In this document: positions 35,844-46,783 of the stretch, piece by piece
Layout of the letters: each line of letters starts with the position of its first letter
Numbering within the stretch: the stretch's first letter is position 1
Source of the DNA: Gnetum montanum
Lineage: Eukaryota; Streptophyta; Gnetopsida; Gnetales; Gnetaceae
NCBI GenBank assembly: GCA_015680685.1
Contig: MNCI01026491.1
Coordinates: 110,282 to 174,281, forward strand
DNA length: 64,000 nt
Direction of reading: 5' to 3'
Notes under the pieces: generated by a model
Seen by the model: only the letters and a program-made list of their open reading frames with translations
What the model was told of the DNA's origin: nothing
The model's database searches: none
Position numbers and translations under genes: made by a program

Positions 35844-36918
35844 TGGTATTAAAGCTTGAGCTTACACATGTATTTGAGTTGGACTTTTCTTGATCCTTGT
35901 GCCTTAGGTTCCATAGGTAGATAGCAAACTAGTGAGGTTGGATGGTAAAAAGGAATGCATTGAGGAGATTTAGGAATAACATATGAATCCAACTATGGAG
36001 TTGCTGAAGGAGGATTAGAAGTAATAGGAAACATTTTTGCAATTATGCACGAGAACATAGCAATGGTAGAGGAGGTACTTCAAGGATTTTTGGAAATATA
36101 TAAATCTCAAAACTCACTAGTTGAGAACACACAAAATGAAATTTAGTTACATCTTCCAATTAGCTTGTGCTCTCAAGTAAAAGGCTAGTTTATGATAAAG
36201 GATGTTCCTTATGAAGGGTTGATGAGAACACTTCATTCAAAATTATAAAAGGAATCACACTAAGTTGTTGGCATTGGAGGAGAGGATGAGATTGTGGGAG
36301 GAAGTAACAAGGGAAAAAAAATAGGAGATTAATAAGCTAAAGGCCTAGTTACTGGTCCAAGCTTAGGCTACAACTAGTATGCAAGTAATTTGCCCTTATT
36401 CAACACCCATTACTAGGTATAATACCAAGGAGTCACAAGCTTATAATGAAGAGTGTGATGACAACAGAATTGATGTCTACCTTCATGAGGTTCATGAATG
36501 GCCATGTGTTGCAAACTAGTATCTCACTAGGAAAGCTCAATCTTGGTGGCCTAGAATCCTAAAATAAGCTCACGAGGCATATAATTTGGTTTCTATTCAA
36601 ACTTGGGAGGAGTTTTGATGGACCCCAGTTGCCACTTTTCATATGAGAACCAAATGAAGATACCTTTCACAAATTGAAGATAATCATACAAACTAAATAG
36701 CTAGACAATCATGTTTTGGAATATCATAACATTAGGCTTCAAATTCAAAAGCTAGAAGAAAAAACAAATTCCCACTTCTTCATAGAAGACTTAAAGACTT
36801 CAGCTCAATAGGAGTTGTATAGAATGGATGTAATGAGTTTTAAAAAGGCTTTTAAGCAAGCAAAAGGTATGGTAGAACCTTGAAAGTTAGGACTATATAT
36901 TAGGAGAAAATTGCATGG
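35844..36918 (+). pseudogene. Primer site and gag debris of an old Ty3/gypsy element
   Basis: 'tggtattaaagcttgagc' at 35844-35861 is two transitions away from the initiator-tRNA-Met primer site TGGTATCAGAGCTTG, so an LTR should end just before it (limits not found). Downstream, around 36460-36625, 'YLTRKAQSWWPRIL' and 'IQTWEEF' recall the gag capsid core of chromovirus-type elements. Stops are frequent. Element A2 is inserted at 36918, and sequence from 56754 onward continues this host region. The left flank 35210-35843 shows no gene. Confidence 0.4.
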
Positions 36919-36923
36919 ATTGG

Positions 36924-37842
36924 TGATGAGCAGTGAGTAGACCCTACACTCAACCATACACATCACTAAGCATTCATGCATGATCCGGTTGAATTTTATG
37001 GACTTATAGCCTTCTAAGTACATTGGTCTCTAGGAGGTGAAACTAACTGTTACAATCGTTATCTTCCCAATTACACTTGTGAAATACAAAGGTATGGTTA
37101 AGTGCAACTAAGGCATATAAGTTTTATCATTTTTTTGTTTTATGTTCTAAGTTGCCTAAGAATAAAGAATAAAGAATTATATATTTAATTGCTAATTTAC
37201 TCTAACTAACTAACATTTAACTAATCCTAACATAAGCATCTGTTCCCACTTGCCATACACATCCTGAACACGTTTAACACTACTAGGTTACCAAATGTTA
37301 AGCATTACTGGGATTACCAAGTGCCTTGTGTATGCTTGAAGTGGTCCTACTTATGTGCTTAATTAATTGCTAATTAATCTATCTTAATATAGCTTAAATT
37401 AACTTAATTTAATTACTTTAGTTACTTAAAGCATTAAAACAAATTGCTTAAAATATTAAATGCATAAAGGAAATAATTAATCTACTTCAAAGTGTTGCAA
37501 GGTTTATCAGAAAGCTTGTCCTTATTGCTGCACACACTGTAGTGCTTAGGTACAATAGTGCTCGAATAAAGATCCATACACTCTTTGACTTCTAATGCAA
37601 GCACTTAGAAAAATATTCTAACTTTCAAATGGAAAAACTATTAGAGCTTCGCTACAACTATGAGACCTATGTCATAAATGCAACTAGTGAGCGTGTATTT
37701 ATACACGAAATAAGGAGCCTCATCAATGGGTACACGTCAATAGGTCAAACCCTACGTCAACAAGATCACATCGATGTGATCTGGTCAACGGGGTCATGTC
37801 AATGGCATCCTATCGATGTAGCCAAACCATGACACTTAATCA
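36924..37842 (-). repeat. 3' LTR of A2 (left end)
   Basis: Minus-strand sequence starts TGATTAAG at 37842 and ends CTGCTCATCA at 36924. TATA-like 'gtataaatac' at about 37695-37704. The polypurine tract 'cagttgtgggaata' (37843-37856, minus strand) adjoins it. Confidence 0.85.
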
Positions 37843-38057
37843 TATTCCCACAACTGAATGAAAACTCATCCTTGAGTTCTTTACAAAATTTGAGAAGGTA
37901 TGGGATTATTAACACACAAAACAAACACATAAACGTGTCCAGAGTATATGATTTTTCATTAATTACAAAATTTTGGATGCTCAAAACAACAAAATTGAAA
38001 GCTAAGACAACATTGACAAATACAATTCCTTAGATGGCACAAAGACGTTGAAGAAGA

Positions 38058-41000
38058 TCAAATAGCCCTAGGTGGTGGAGGCTCTAGAGGCTCCAAAGGA
38101 CCTTCTCCTACTTTGGGTGCATGAGGTGGTTGAGGTAGTTATGGTTGTCCTACGATAACTACAACTTCTGGTAGAAGACAAATTGCATCCAATAGTGCCT
38201 TCATCTTTGCCTCCTTTTCCTTGGAATCATTCATGGTCCACACAGTATCTCAAATATGGGTTGCAGTGGGAACATCCTAGGAATAGGGCATTAGTAGGAA
38301 CAAATCCTTAATGTTGACAAACCAGGTAGAGAAAAGTTTTTGTTCAACATTGAATGTCGTGACTACATTCTGCAACTTCTAGTAGTCATTCATCCTCTTG
38401 GCTAGGTTCTCAGTAGTTGATGATTGATTAGTGAACTTTACCTTGAGAACCTTAAGTTTGGCATTGGTAATCTCAAGAATTTTCTTAGTGTCCTTGTGAT
38501 GCTTGAACTGTGCTTTGTATAATAAGTATGAATTGGCCACTTGTTTCTCTAATTCAAATGTCATCTAGTAATCATCATCGCCAAATTTGTAGAACAAAGA
38601 TTGGTAAGCTCCATGTACTCCATCATCTCCTTGATCTATAGCTCTTTCATGCAGATCTCCACTTTGTTGTAGTCATTGAGCCCATCAAAGATAGGCTACT
38701 AGGCATCACCTCCTTCCTTGACTTGCTAGAGGATCTCATTAACGTTTGCCTTCATCATTTGGATGTGTTTCTCATTAATTTCATGTTGTAGACCAACCTA
38801 ATCTCTGTAATGGTTTTTCACTCTCTCAAATTTGAGAGCCCCGTTTTTCTACATGGATACCTCTATTCATAGATTTTTGGTGAAGGGGTTGAACCTCCTC
38901 CATGGAGAGATTTTTGATTTCAACTACCAATCTTTTCAATTCATTATTCACTCTAGGTAGCTCCTCCTATTGTTGATGGATAAAATCTTGGATCTGCTAC
39001 TTTTGCACATCAACATTCCATAAGTGATGATTCTCTGTCCTCAGAATCACATTCTCTTGGTGAGTCTAGTTCAAGGCCTTTTGGGTGTTATGCATTATGG
39101 CATTGGCCAAGGACTGATCAAAGATTGTTGTCTCCTTTGCACCCTCAATCTTTTTGAGCTTCTCCTAAAGCTATTTAAAAGCTTCATCACATGTTAATGC
39201 AGGGTTGAGAAATGTAGGATCAACAAGATAGGCTCTTAATTTAGAAACCTTCATAGCCAAGCATTGGTTTTGTGCTTGGGCTATTTTGAGTTGTCCCTCC
39301 AATATAATGAACTTTCTCCTTACTTTTAGCAACTTTAATTGGGTTGTAGTGATTGTATTTGAAAGATCAAAGATATCCAAAATCAGTTGCCTAATTCCCA
39401 CTAGTTGGTCCAACAACTCCTCATGCTAGGCTGCATACAATCTATCACTAACTATTCTTGTAAACATTTGCACATCTTCAAGTGCAAAAATGTCTGGTAC
39501 AGATACTATAAGTGCATTAAATACCTTGAAAATCCTATCAACAACCACTTTTTCTACTGTCTCCTGCCAATGATGTTGCATCGCCAAGACAATTTCCCCC
39601 TCATCCTCCTCCAGACCTACCAAAAAAGTAGCAACATTCCTAGAGATTTCTAAGAATTGTTACTATTGAGAGAGAGATACCATTACAGACACTGCAGAAA
39701 TGTTGCACATCTTTGAGTGTAGAAATGTTTGGTACAGACACTACAAATGCATTAAATGCCTTGACAATCCTATCAACAACCACTTTTGCTACTATCTCTT
39801 GCCAATGATGTTGCATCGCCAAGATAGTTTCCCCCTCATCCTCCTCTAGACCTACCAAAAAAGTAGCAACATTCCTAGAGATTTCTAAGAATTGTTGCTA
39901 TTGAGAGAGAGATACCATTACCTCTTGGGCATTAGGATTTCATCTCATGGGTAGCTACATTCTTTGAGTTGAGAAAATTGGCCCACCTCCTTCAATTTAG
40001 CTAATAGTTCCAACCACTTTGTTGAGGTGACTCATCATTGGAAGATACATAGATGGGTCACCACCATTCATTCTTGCTCGTTGCTCCTACTCTCACAAGA
40101 GCTACTCTCAGATCTTGTGCATGCACTCAAGGGCAGTGTGGGCCTCCTGCATTATTTTGTGAGTGGGTTGTGAAGGTGGTGGTTGCTGCTCCTCTTCTTA
40201 GAAGATCTTGGTAGGCACCTTGTCCTTCATTATCTCTGCCCAAGAAGTAAACAGAGCACATTAGATGACATCATTTTTGTAGAAGGTTATTCCTTCTTTC
40301 TTGCATAATTTTTGGATGAGGCATGGGAAGGGGAGTGCCTTCCTTCCATGTTCATTTTCTTTAAATTGCTTCTTTATATCAAGATAGATAAGTTATGGAA
40401 GGTTGACTAGGAATTTACCACTTAGAGCAGCACATGCACAAGCAGAGAAGGTTGTGATCTTGCTTGACCTCACCATTGGATTAAGGTAAAAGGTTACAAC
40501 TTTGAAGTATGCGCACTCCACTATGGTGAGTGCACCAAACTCCTCACAATTGACTGCATAACACAATTACATCCATTCCTTCTTAATGCCAGGATTTGCT
40601 TACATGGGGATTTCAACAAGGTTTACCTTAAGTTTTGGTAACTCAAGGACCTCTATGATACCTTTCATCGAGTAGGACACTAAAATGTCCTTGATTTTAA
40701 CTATTGAACCAACATACCAATTTTTCTAGAATAAGTATGTCTCTCCCATGTACCACTCCCTGCTAGAAGTGATTGTAGGCCACATGGGAGAGTTCTACAG
40801 TTGAGTCTTAACTTCTGGAGATGTGAACTCCAAGAAAGGTCTAAAGTTCAACTCCTCGAGCATAGATTTTTGGACCTCCTTGTTTGCAATTTGTCTAAGG
40901 TAAGCTTTCATCAAGGTAACCTTAAGGTTTGTTCTAGGTTTAGACACCTCATCTCGGTGAGACTGTTCTATTTTAACCACTTCTTTGGAAATTTGTCAAA

Positions 41001-41151
41001 TAGATTCCACTTTGGCCTCCTCCTGAAGAGGTCCCATGGCATGGATCTCTACTTGTTCATGAGGTTGTTCTTGGCCCCTTCCTGTTCATGGTCATTTGTC
41101 CCTTAGTTGGGATGGTCCTCCTTCTTGCACATGTTTTCTTTTAGGTGCCAT
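38058..41151 (-). pseudogene. 3' ORF of A2
   Basis: Minus-strand ATG at 41151 (MAPKRKHVQEGG) to the stop at 38058 (ending PPPPRAI), the counterpart of A1 19915-22734. The N-terminal domain is better preserved than in A1: 'RTNLKVTLMKAYLRQIANKE', 'ELNFRPFLEFTSPEVKTQL', 'EWYMGETYLF', 'FSACACAALSGKFLVNLP' and 'LPFPCLIQKLCKKEGI'. This resembles the plant 'putative transposon protein' region of Athila-type ORFs. Coiled coil follows (about 39400-38350), then a P/Q-rich tail. A 235-bp tandem duplication (39452-39921) adds length and shifts the frame. Function unknown; no envelope features seen. Confidence 0.65.
39452..39921. repeat. 235-bp direct tandem duplication inside the A2 3' ORF
   Basis: Phrases 'gcacatctt(c/t)(a/g)agtg' at 39470 and 39705, and 'gagagagataccattac' ending at 39686 and 39921, give a period of 235 bp. 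The copies are very similar with scattered substitutions. Since 235 is not a multiple of three, it disrupts the frame. Absent from A1. Confidence 0.85.
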
Positions 41152-41159
41152 TTTTGATC

Positions 41160-43230
41160 AAAACATAACCAAGGATTAGCATTCACCATGTAACCTATAG
41201 CATTTAAGTACCTTCCTCATTAGGCAGTTATACTTAGGCTAAGTTTGGACCATGGAAAATTGATTATTTTATTATTATTTTGATGATTTTCAACTTAGAA
41301 TGTTATCAAAACTTGTTAGAAGGGTTCAACTCTTATAAATTGATGTTTTAATATTGATTTATTTGTTAAACCTCGTGGGAGTTAGAAATTTTTTTTGAAA
41401 CATTTTCTATCAAAAATTTAAGAGTTGTGGCCCCCATGACAAAGAGCTTACCTTCGGTAGCTACAAGGTCAAAGAATAGAGTGAATCAAACAAACAATTA
41501 GGAAGATATGGCTCTTGGAAGGTTCTAGGATTTGAAAAATTGAAAAACACCCTCTCGTTTTGAAGCAATTGTGAAAAATCATTAAGTGTGGCCACTTATA
41601 TATAGGCAAGTGGACCCCTGCATCAACAGGATCTCATATACGGGGTTCCATTTATGCATGGGCTCCATCAACAAGTACCCATTTATGGAGCCTATGTCCA
41701 AAATTTTTTTTACTTTGAAAAATATGAAAACTAAAGAGGGTTTAAAACATGAAATAGATGTTTTTGGAGATCCAAAAAAGCTATGCATATGACAAAAACA
41801 TTAGAAGAGGGCTTTGAAGTTCCCAAAATTGGAGAAGTTGATTCAGAGAATGAAATTTTGAAGAAAAATGCATCAAGGAGTGCACAGTTGGATGCATTAA
41901 TGGGATGCATGAAAGATTTAATTATCAAAATGCCTAAGGATAAGGAACTTAACTAATCCAACCAAGAGATATGCAAGTGGATCCTCCCCATAGTAGGCTC
42001 ATGCCCTTTTCACCCTTGCATAACCTCAACTAAGGAGTCCATGGACCCCACAGTTGAATAATGGTGATGAAAAGTTAAGGACCGAATTCAAAAGAATCTA
42101 CCTAAGAATTTTGACACTTCAAACTAAGACATTGAACAAGAACATGGACAATTAGTAGTGAGGTGAGTTATGGAAAGCATGATGGATGAGAGAGAAAATG
42201 AAATGAAATTCCTAATCGTGGTCACATACAGTCCCTTGTGGATTCTATGGTTAAATGATCCCATAAAGTCCATCCTTAATCTAGATCAAAACCAATCACT
42301 TTCAGTGACTTTGCATCATCACTCTAAGAATAGACCATCCCCTCGAGACACACGAATGCTCCCACAAATCAATCATTGTTCCGTATTTGAGAAGAAAAGA
42401 GAAAAAGGAAATGAGAAAGGGCCTTCATTAGAGGGGACCTTTAGGCATGGGTAACATGTCTTTCTAGTCTCATAACTAGTGCTTGTAGCCCATTATTTTG
42501 TCTAAGGGGTGTGCTTTGAATTCTTATCATGTTTTTTTTAATATTTTATGTTTTTATAGATTTTGTTGATGGGAACCACACCATGCAAAGATTTATTAAC
42601 TTCTTATTATTGGTCAACATAAAACAGTAAAAAATCCATGAAAACACAATTACACTCAAGCAAGTATAAAGGCAAAAATAGTATTAAATTCCCTTGAAGT
42701 CACACCCTTTTCAAACCTTTGAATCTTTTCCAAGTTTGAAAACTACCAAGGTAACAAGTTCATTAAAGTTTCATTAATGAAAAAGAAACCTCATACTTCC
42801 AAAACCAGGAAGACCATAAGGTTGGTGGATGGGTGGATGATGTGGACTCACTACCTATTCCATGAAAAAGAAACTTTTCCTTAGTCATCATCAGTTATCA
42901 AAATTCAAAAATAGAAACTAGGCATTATCAATCAAAAACATTAAGTACAAACCACCATTAGCAAACAACTACAACATCACTATGTCTTGTTGGGAATAAA
43001 GCATTCTACTAAAAAAATAATACTTCATACAAAAAGAAAGTAAAACATAAAAGAAATTAGAAAATATTCAAGAAAGATCAAGCCTACTAACAATGTTGTA
43101 AAACAAAAAATTGGAAACATAACAAAGTGTAAAATAAAAAGATGTAAAAATAAATAAAGTGTAAAACAAAAAAAAGAAGCAAAGTTGAGGAGCCATTGAT
43201 ATGGTTAGCACGGATGGCCATTTCCTCCAT
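41160..43230 (-). other. Spacer of A2 with putative internal promoter
   Basis: Counterpart of A1 17880-19914. On the minus strand it has TATATATA (41604-41597), 'aaaacgagaggg' and CCGAAG|GTAAGC (donor-like, boundary at 41452/41451) at matching positions to A1. No coding frame supported. Confidence 0.5.
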
Positions 43231-43234
43231 GACT

Positions 43235-44430
43235 AACTTAAAAGAAGGATATTTGAAAGATTAAGTGAGGTTCTCCATTCAATGAAGTGTTGCTTGCATT
43301 CGCTTGCTTAGGCTCATGGAAAGGTTTAAGTTGTTGCATGTTGATCAGTTGTTTCTTGTTTGGGCTCTTAGGTTTGTAGATGAACATGGCCCTAGAAGGA
43401 AAGATTTCATAAATGATATAAGGCCCTTCAAGCAATGTTTGAAAATTAGTCTTTTGACATACATGTGTGGGGTTCCAATAAAGAACCTTATCTTCAAGTT
43501 AAAATTTGACTTTCCTTATTCTAAGGTCATAGCACTTTTTGTTGAATGCTTTGTGCACTTCATTCAAGGACATGGTTACCAATCAATTCTCATCTAGCAC
43601 ATTAAGGTTGATCAATATTTCTTTTTATGCTAGGCTAAGGTCAAGATCAAGGTCATAGGTTGTTGAAAGTGTACAAAGCTCGAATTGAATTGGAAGAGTT
43701 GGTAATTTCTTGTACACTAGCTCATAGGAAGAGTAGCCTATAGGGAGTTTCCACATTGAGTGGTATGTTGAGAGGGCATCGTTAAGTTTTAATACTCCAG
43801 TCTCTCCTACATTTGCTTATTATTCTGGATAAGATCTTGGTCATCTACTTGTAGGTAACCTCTACATGATCATTGGCTTGGGGTGGTAGGGTGTTGTTAG
43901 TTTATGTTCAAGCCCTAAGTGTTGCATGAGCTTGCAAAAAGTAGCACCTATAAAATGAGTACCATTGTCAAAAATTAGTGCATGTGGCACTTCAAACTTG
44001 TTTACAACATTTTGTTGTACAGACTAAGTAGTAGTGGAAGATGTACAGTCGATGGCAGCTACTACTTCTACCCATTTTGTACAATAGTCAACAGTGACTA
44101 TTATGTACACCTTTTCATTTGACATGGGTGTGATGGGACCCATGAAGTTTATGCCCCAAATGTCAAAGGGTTTTAGTGGTTGGATTCACTATTAAGGCCC
44201 CATCATTTGAGTGATCATTCCACAATCTCATTAACAACATTCATAGGAGCAGATGAATGGGTGAGCATCCCTGAATATTATTAGCTAGTAATGCCTTGCC
44301 ATCAGGATCTTAATGGTTGTGTATCTTCCTGCATAGTGGTTCCCATAAGGACCCTCATGAGCATCTTGGAGAATGAGCAATTGATTAGCAGCAGGAACAC
44401 ACCAATGAACCAAGCCATTAACACACACCT
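43235..44430 (-). pseudogene. Integrase remnant of A2
   Basis: Minus strand: a zinc-finger-like region near 44370-44200; catalytic core with 'FDIWGINFMG' (44165-44139), Asn replacing the first catalytic Asp as in A1; 'PHALIFDNGTHF' (near 43955-43990) keeps the second Asp; the 'YHPQAN' region lies near 43890; the pol tail ends near 43238 ('QQLKPFHEPKQANAS'). Stops and frameshifts throughout. Confidence 0.7.
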
Positions 44431-45716
44431 TATAAAGGTGTCTATTAATCTCCATGAACATTTGGCCTAATGAAGAAACCTTTATTTCTTAAGGTGGTCC
44501 AAGTCCATTGGCATTTCTTAAGTGAGAAGATAAGTGAGGATTCGATCGTACCATGTAGGTTCATTGGGAAATTGTTCATTTATTGCACTGGCAAAGAGAC
44601 GTTTATTAGAAAATTGATTAGAGAGTGGGCTCTCCTCCTCTTTGTTGTCCCATCGTAACTAAGACAAGTGATCAAAAACCATGTTCTTAGTTCCCTTTCG
44701 ATCTATCATTCTAAGATTGAACTCTTACAAGATCACTAGCCATCGTATGATACTAGGACTTATCGTTGACTTGTTCATAAGGAAGTGAATGCCATTGTGA
44801 TCTATGTGCATAAACACCTTATATCCAAGCACCTAGTGCTTGAACTTCTCCAAAGCATACACCGTTGCCATCAACTCTTTCTCTGTTATGATGTAGTTAA
44901 GCTATGCACCCACAATGCTTTAACTTGCATAGTGGGTATAATAAGGATGTTTCTGATCATCCAATTGCATAAGCATAACTCCCAAGGCATAGTTTGATGC
45001 ATCCACCATGATGTGAAATGGATGGGACCAATAAGGTGCTTGTAGAATTGGAGTTTCTACAAGCTTCTTCTTAAGCTACTAGAATGTCTTTTTGCATTTC
45101 TTGGTCCATATGAATAGAGAATATTTCTTTGTAAGCTTGAATAATGGTTTAGTGATCTTAGAGAAATTATCTATGAATTGCTAGTAGTAGCTAGTGCATC
45201 CAAGGAATGAATGGACATATTTAATGGTTTATGATTGGTGGGTTATTCTTTAGATGACTCTAATCTTTTTAGGGTCCACCTCAATCCCTACTTGTGAGAT
45301 TCCATGCCCCAACATAATTCCCTCCTGGATCATTAGATAGATATTTTTCTAATTGAGTTGAAGATTGATCTCCACACACCTTTTAAGAACTTGCTCAAGG
45401 TGGTCCATGGAATGTAGTGTCATAGGTGGAGAAGTCATCCATGAAGACTTCCACCCTGCTACCAATATGCTGTTGAAAAATACTTAGGACAAGGCGTTGG
45501 AATGTTGTAGGGGCATTACATAGACCAAAAGGCATCTTTTTATATGCAAAAGTTCCCCAGGGACTTGTGAATGTTGTTTTGGACTGATCCTCTAATGTAA
45601 TCTGAATCTAGCTATAGCCACTATAACAATACAGAAAGCTATGATAACAATACCTAAAGATAGTGTCCAACACTTGGTCCAAAAATGGAAATGGAAAATA
45701 ATATTTGTTGATTGCC
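44430..45716 (-). pseudogene. RNase H and C-terminal RT of A2
   Basis: Minus-strand RT part with FMDDFS (about 45446-45429), both polymerase Asp present, preceded by 'KMPFGLCNAPTTFQ' near 45500-45540 and 'AINKYYFPFPFLDQVLDT' at 45712-45660. RNase H follows at about 45060-44700. The RT is cut by element B at 45716/45722; its N-terminal part lies beyond B at 52074 onward. Confidence 0.75.
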
Positions 45717-45721
45717 AAGTT

Positions 45722-46545
45722 TGATGAGTCATGATTTGTTAGGCCTTGACGTCGGATACCCAATGCTAGGTATCTAATTTTGGAGCCCAAATGCGATGTC
45801 AGATATCCGATGTTGCAGGATATATAGTAGCTTATAAATATAGTGCTTTAGCTCATAACTTTCATATTAGTTTTTCATAGTTTTTCTACTCAAAGTAGCA
45901 AAGCTCTTGTAGTTTGTTTTCTCCAGAGTTAGAATATTTTCTAAGTGCCCACAGCACAACTCTCTAAGTGTGTACAAACCTTTGTTCAAACACTGATGTA
46001 CTTGAGCGCAGTAGTGTGATGAGAATAAAAATGAACTCTTTTGATAATCCTTGCAGCACTGAGAATAAATTAATGTTTCCTTTAATGCACTTTACTTTAA
46101 TGCATTTAAAGTAAGTAATCAATTTCCAGTTGTTAATGAACACAAGCATGACCACTTCAAACATACATATAGTGCTTGGTAACCTAGCAATGCTTAACAT
46201 TTGGTAGCCCAGCAATGTTATATGTGTTCAAGAAAGTGGGATGGATACTTGTGTTAGGCTGGCTAGGCTAGTTTAGATCTTATTTTTCATTGCTCATTAG
46301 CTTAATTAATTCATCTCTTTATTATCATTAGGAGAAAAGTAGAATTAGATAACATCATATACCTCACTTTGGACTAAACTATACATGATAAAGCTACCAC
46401 TAGTCCAAGTGAGAAGACAGTGAACTGTGATCAAAGCATAACGATCTAGATGCCACAACTAGTCTCATCCACGGAATTCAATAGGATCATGCATGAACGC
46501 TTGTGATTCATATGGTTAGAAATAGGGGTACCTCACTGCTCATCA
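45722..46545 (+). repeat. 5' LTR of B
   Basis: TGATGAGTC...CTGCTCATCA. Close to the 3' LTR (shared 'gcttataaatatagtgctt'-type TATA at about 45831-45840, 'caaagtagcaaagctcttgt', 'cttggtaacctagcaatgct'). Near its start it carries repeated 'gatgtcagatatccgatg' phrases, which differ from the A-type LTR start. Confidence 0.85.
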
Positions 46546-46707
46546 TTGGCACCATTGTTGGGGATGGTGCTAGTCATCTAGATTAGTTATATCANAGGAT
46601 CATGCATGAACGCTTGTGATTCATATGGTTAGAAATAGGAGTACCTCACTGCTCATCATTGGCACCATTGTTGGGGATGGTGCTAGTCATCTAGATTAGT
46701 TATATCA
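46483..46707 (+). other. Assembly joint: single N flanked by a ~111-bp duplication
   Basis: The only N in the window (46594) separates two nearly identical ~111-bp blocks that include the last part of the LTR, the primer site and the start of the internal region. The blocks differ by about one substitution and one G in a G-run. A biological tandem duplication is possible, but an unresolved contig overlap is far likelier. Confidence 0.85.
46547..46564 (+). other. Primer-binding site of B (tRNA-Asp type)
   Basis: 'tggcaccattgttggggatg' begins one base after the LTR. The first 18 bases differ from the tRNA-Asp complement TGGCGCCGTTGCCGGGGA at four positions, all C-to-T or G-to-A. A second copy at about 46660 belongs to the duplicated assembly block. 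Confidence 0.7.
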
Positions 46708-46783
46708 TACATGATCACTATAAAGGTATCAATGATATATCTTTTAGAAAATATTAACTCACACACACCATAAACCAACAATA

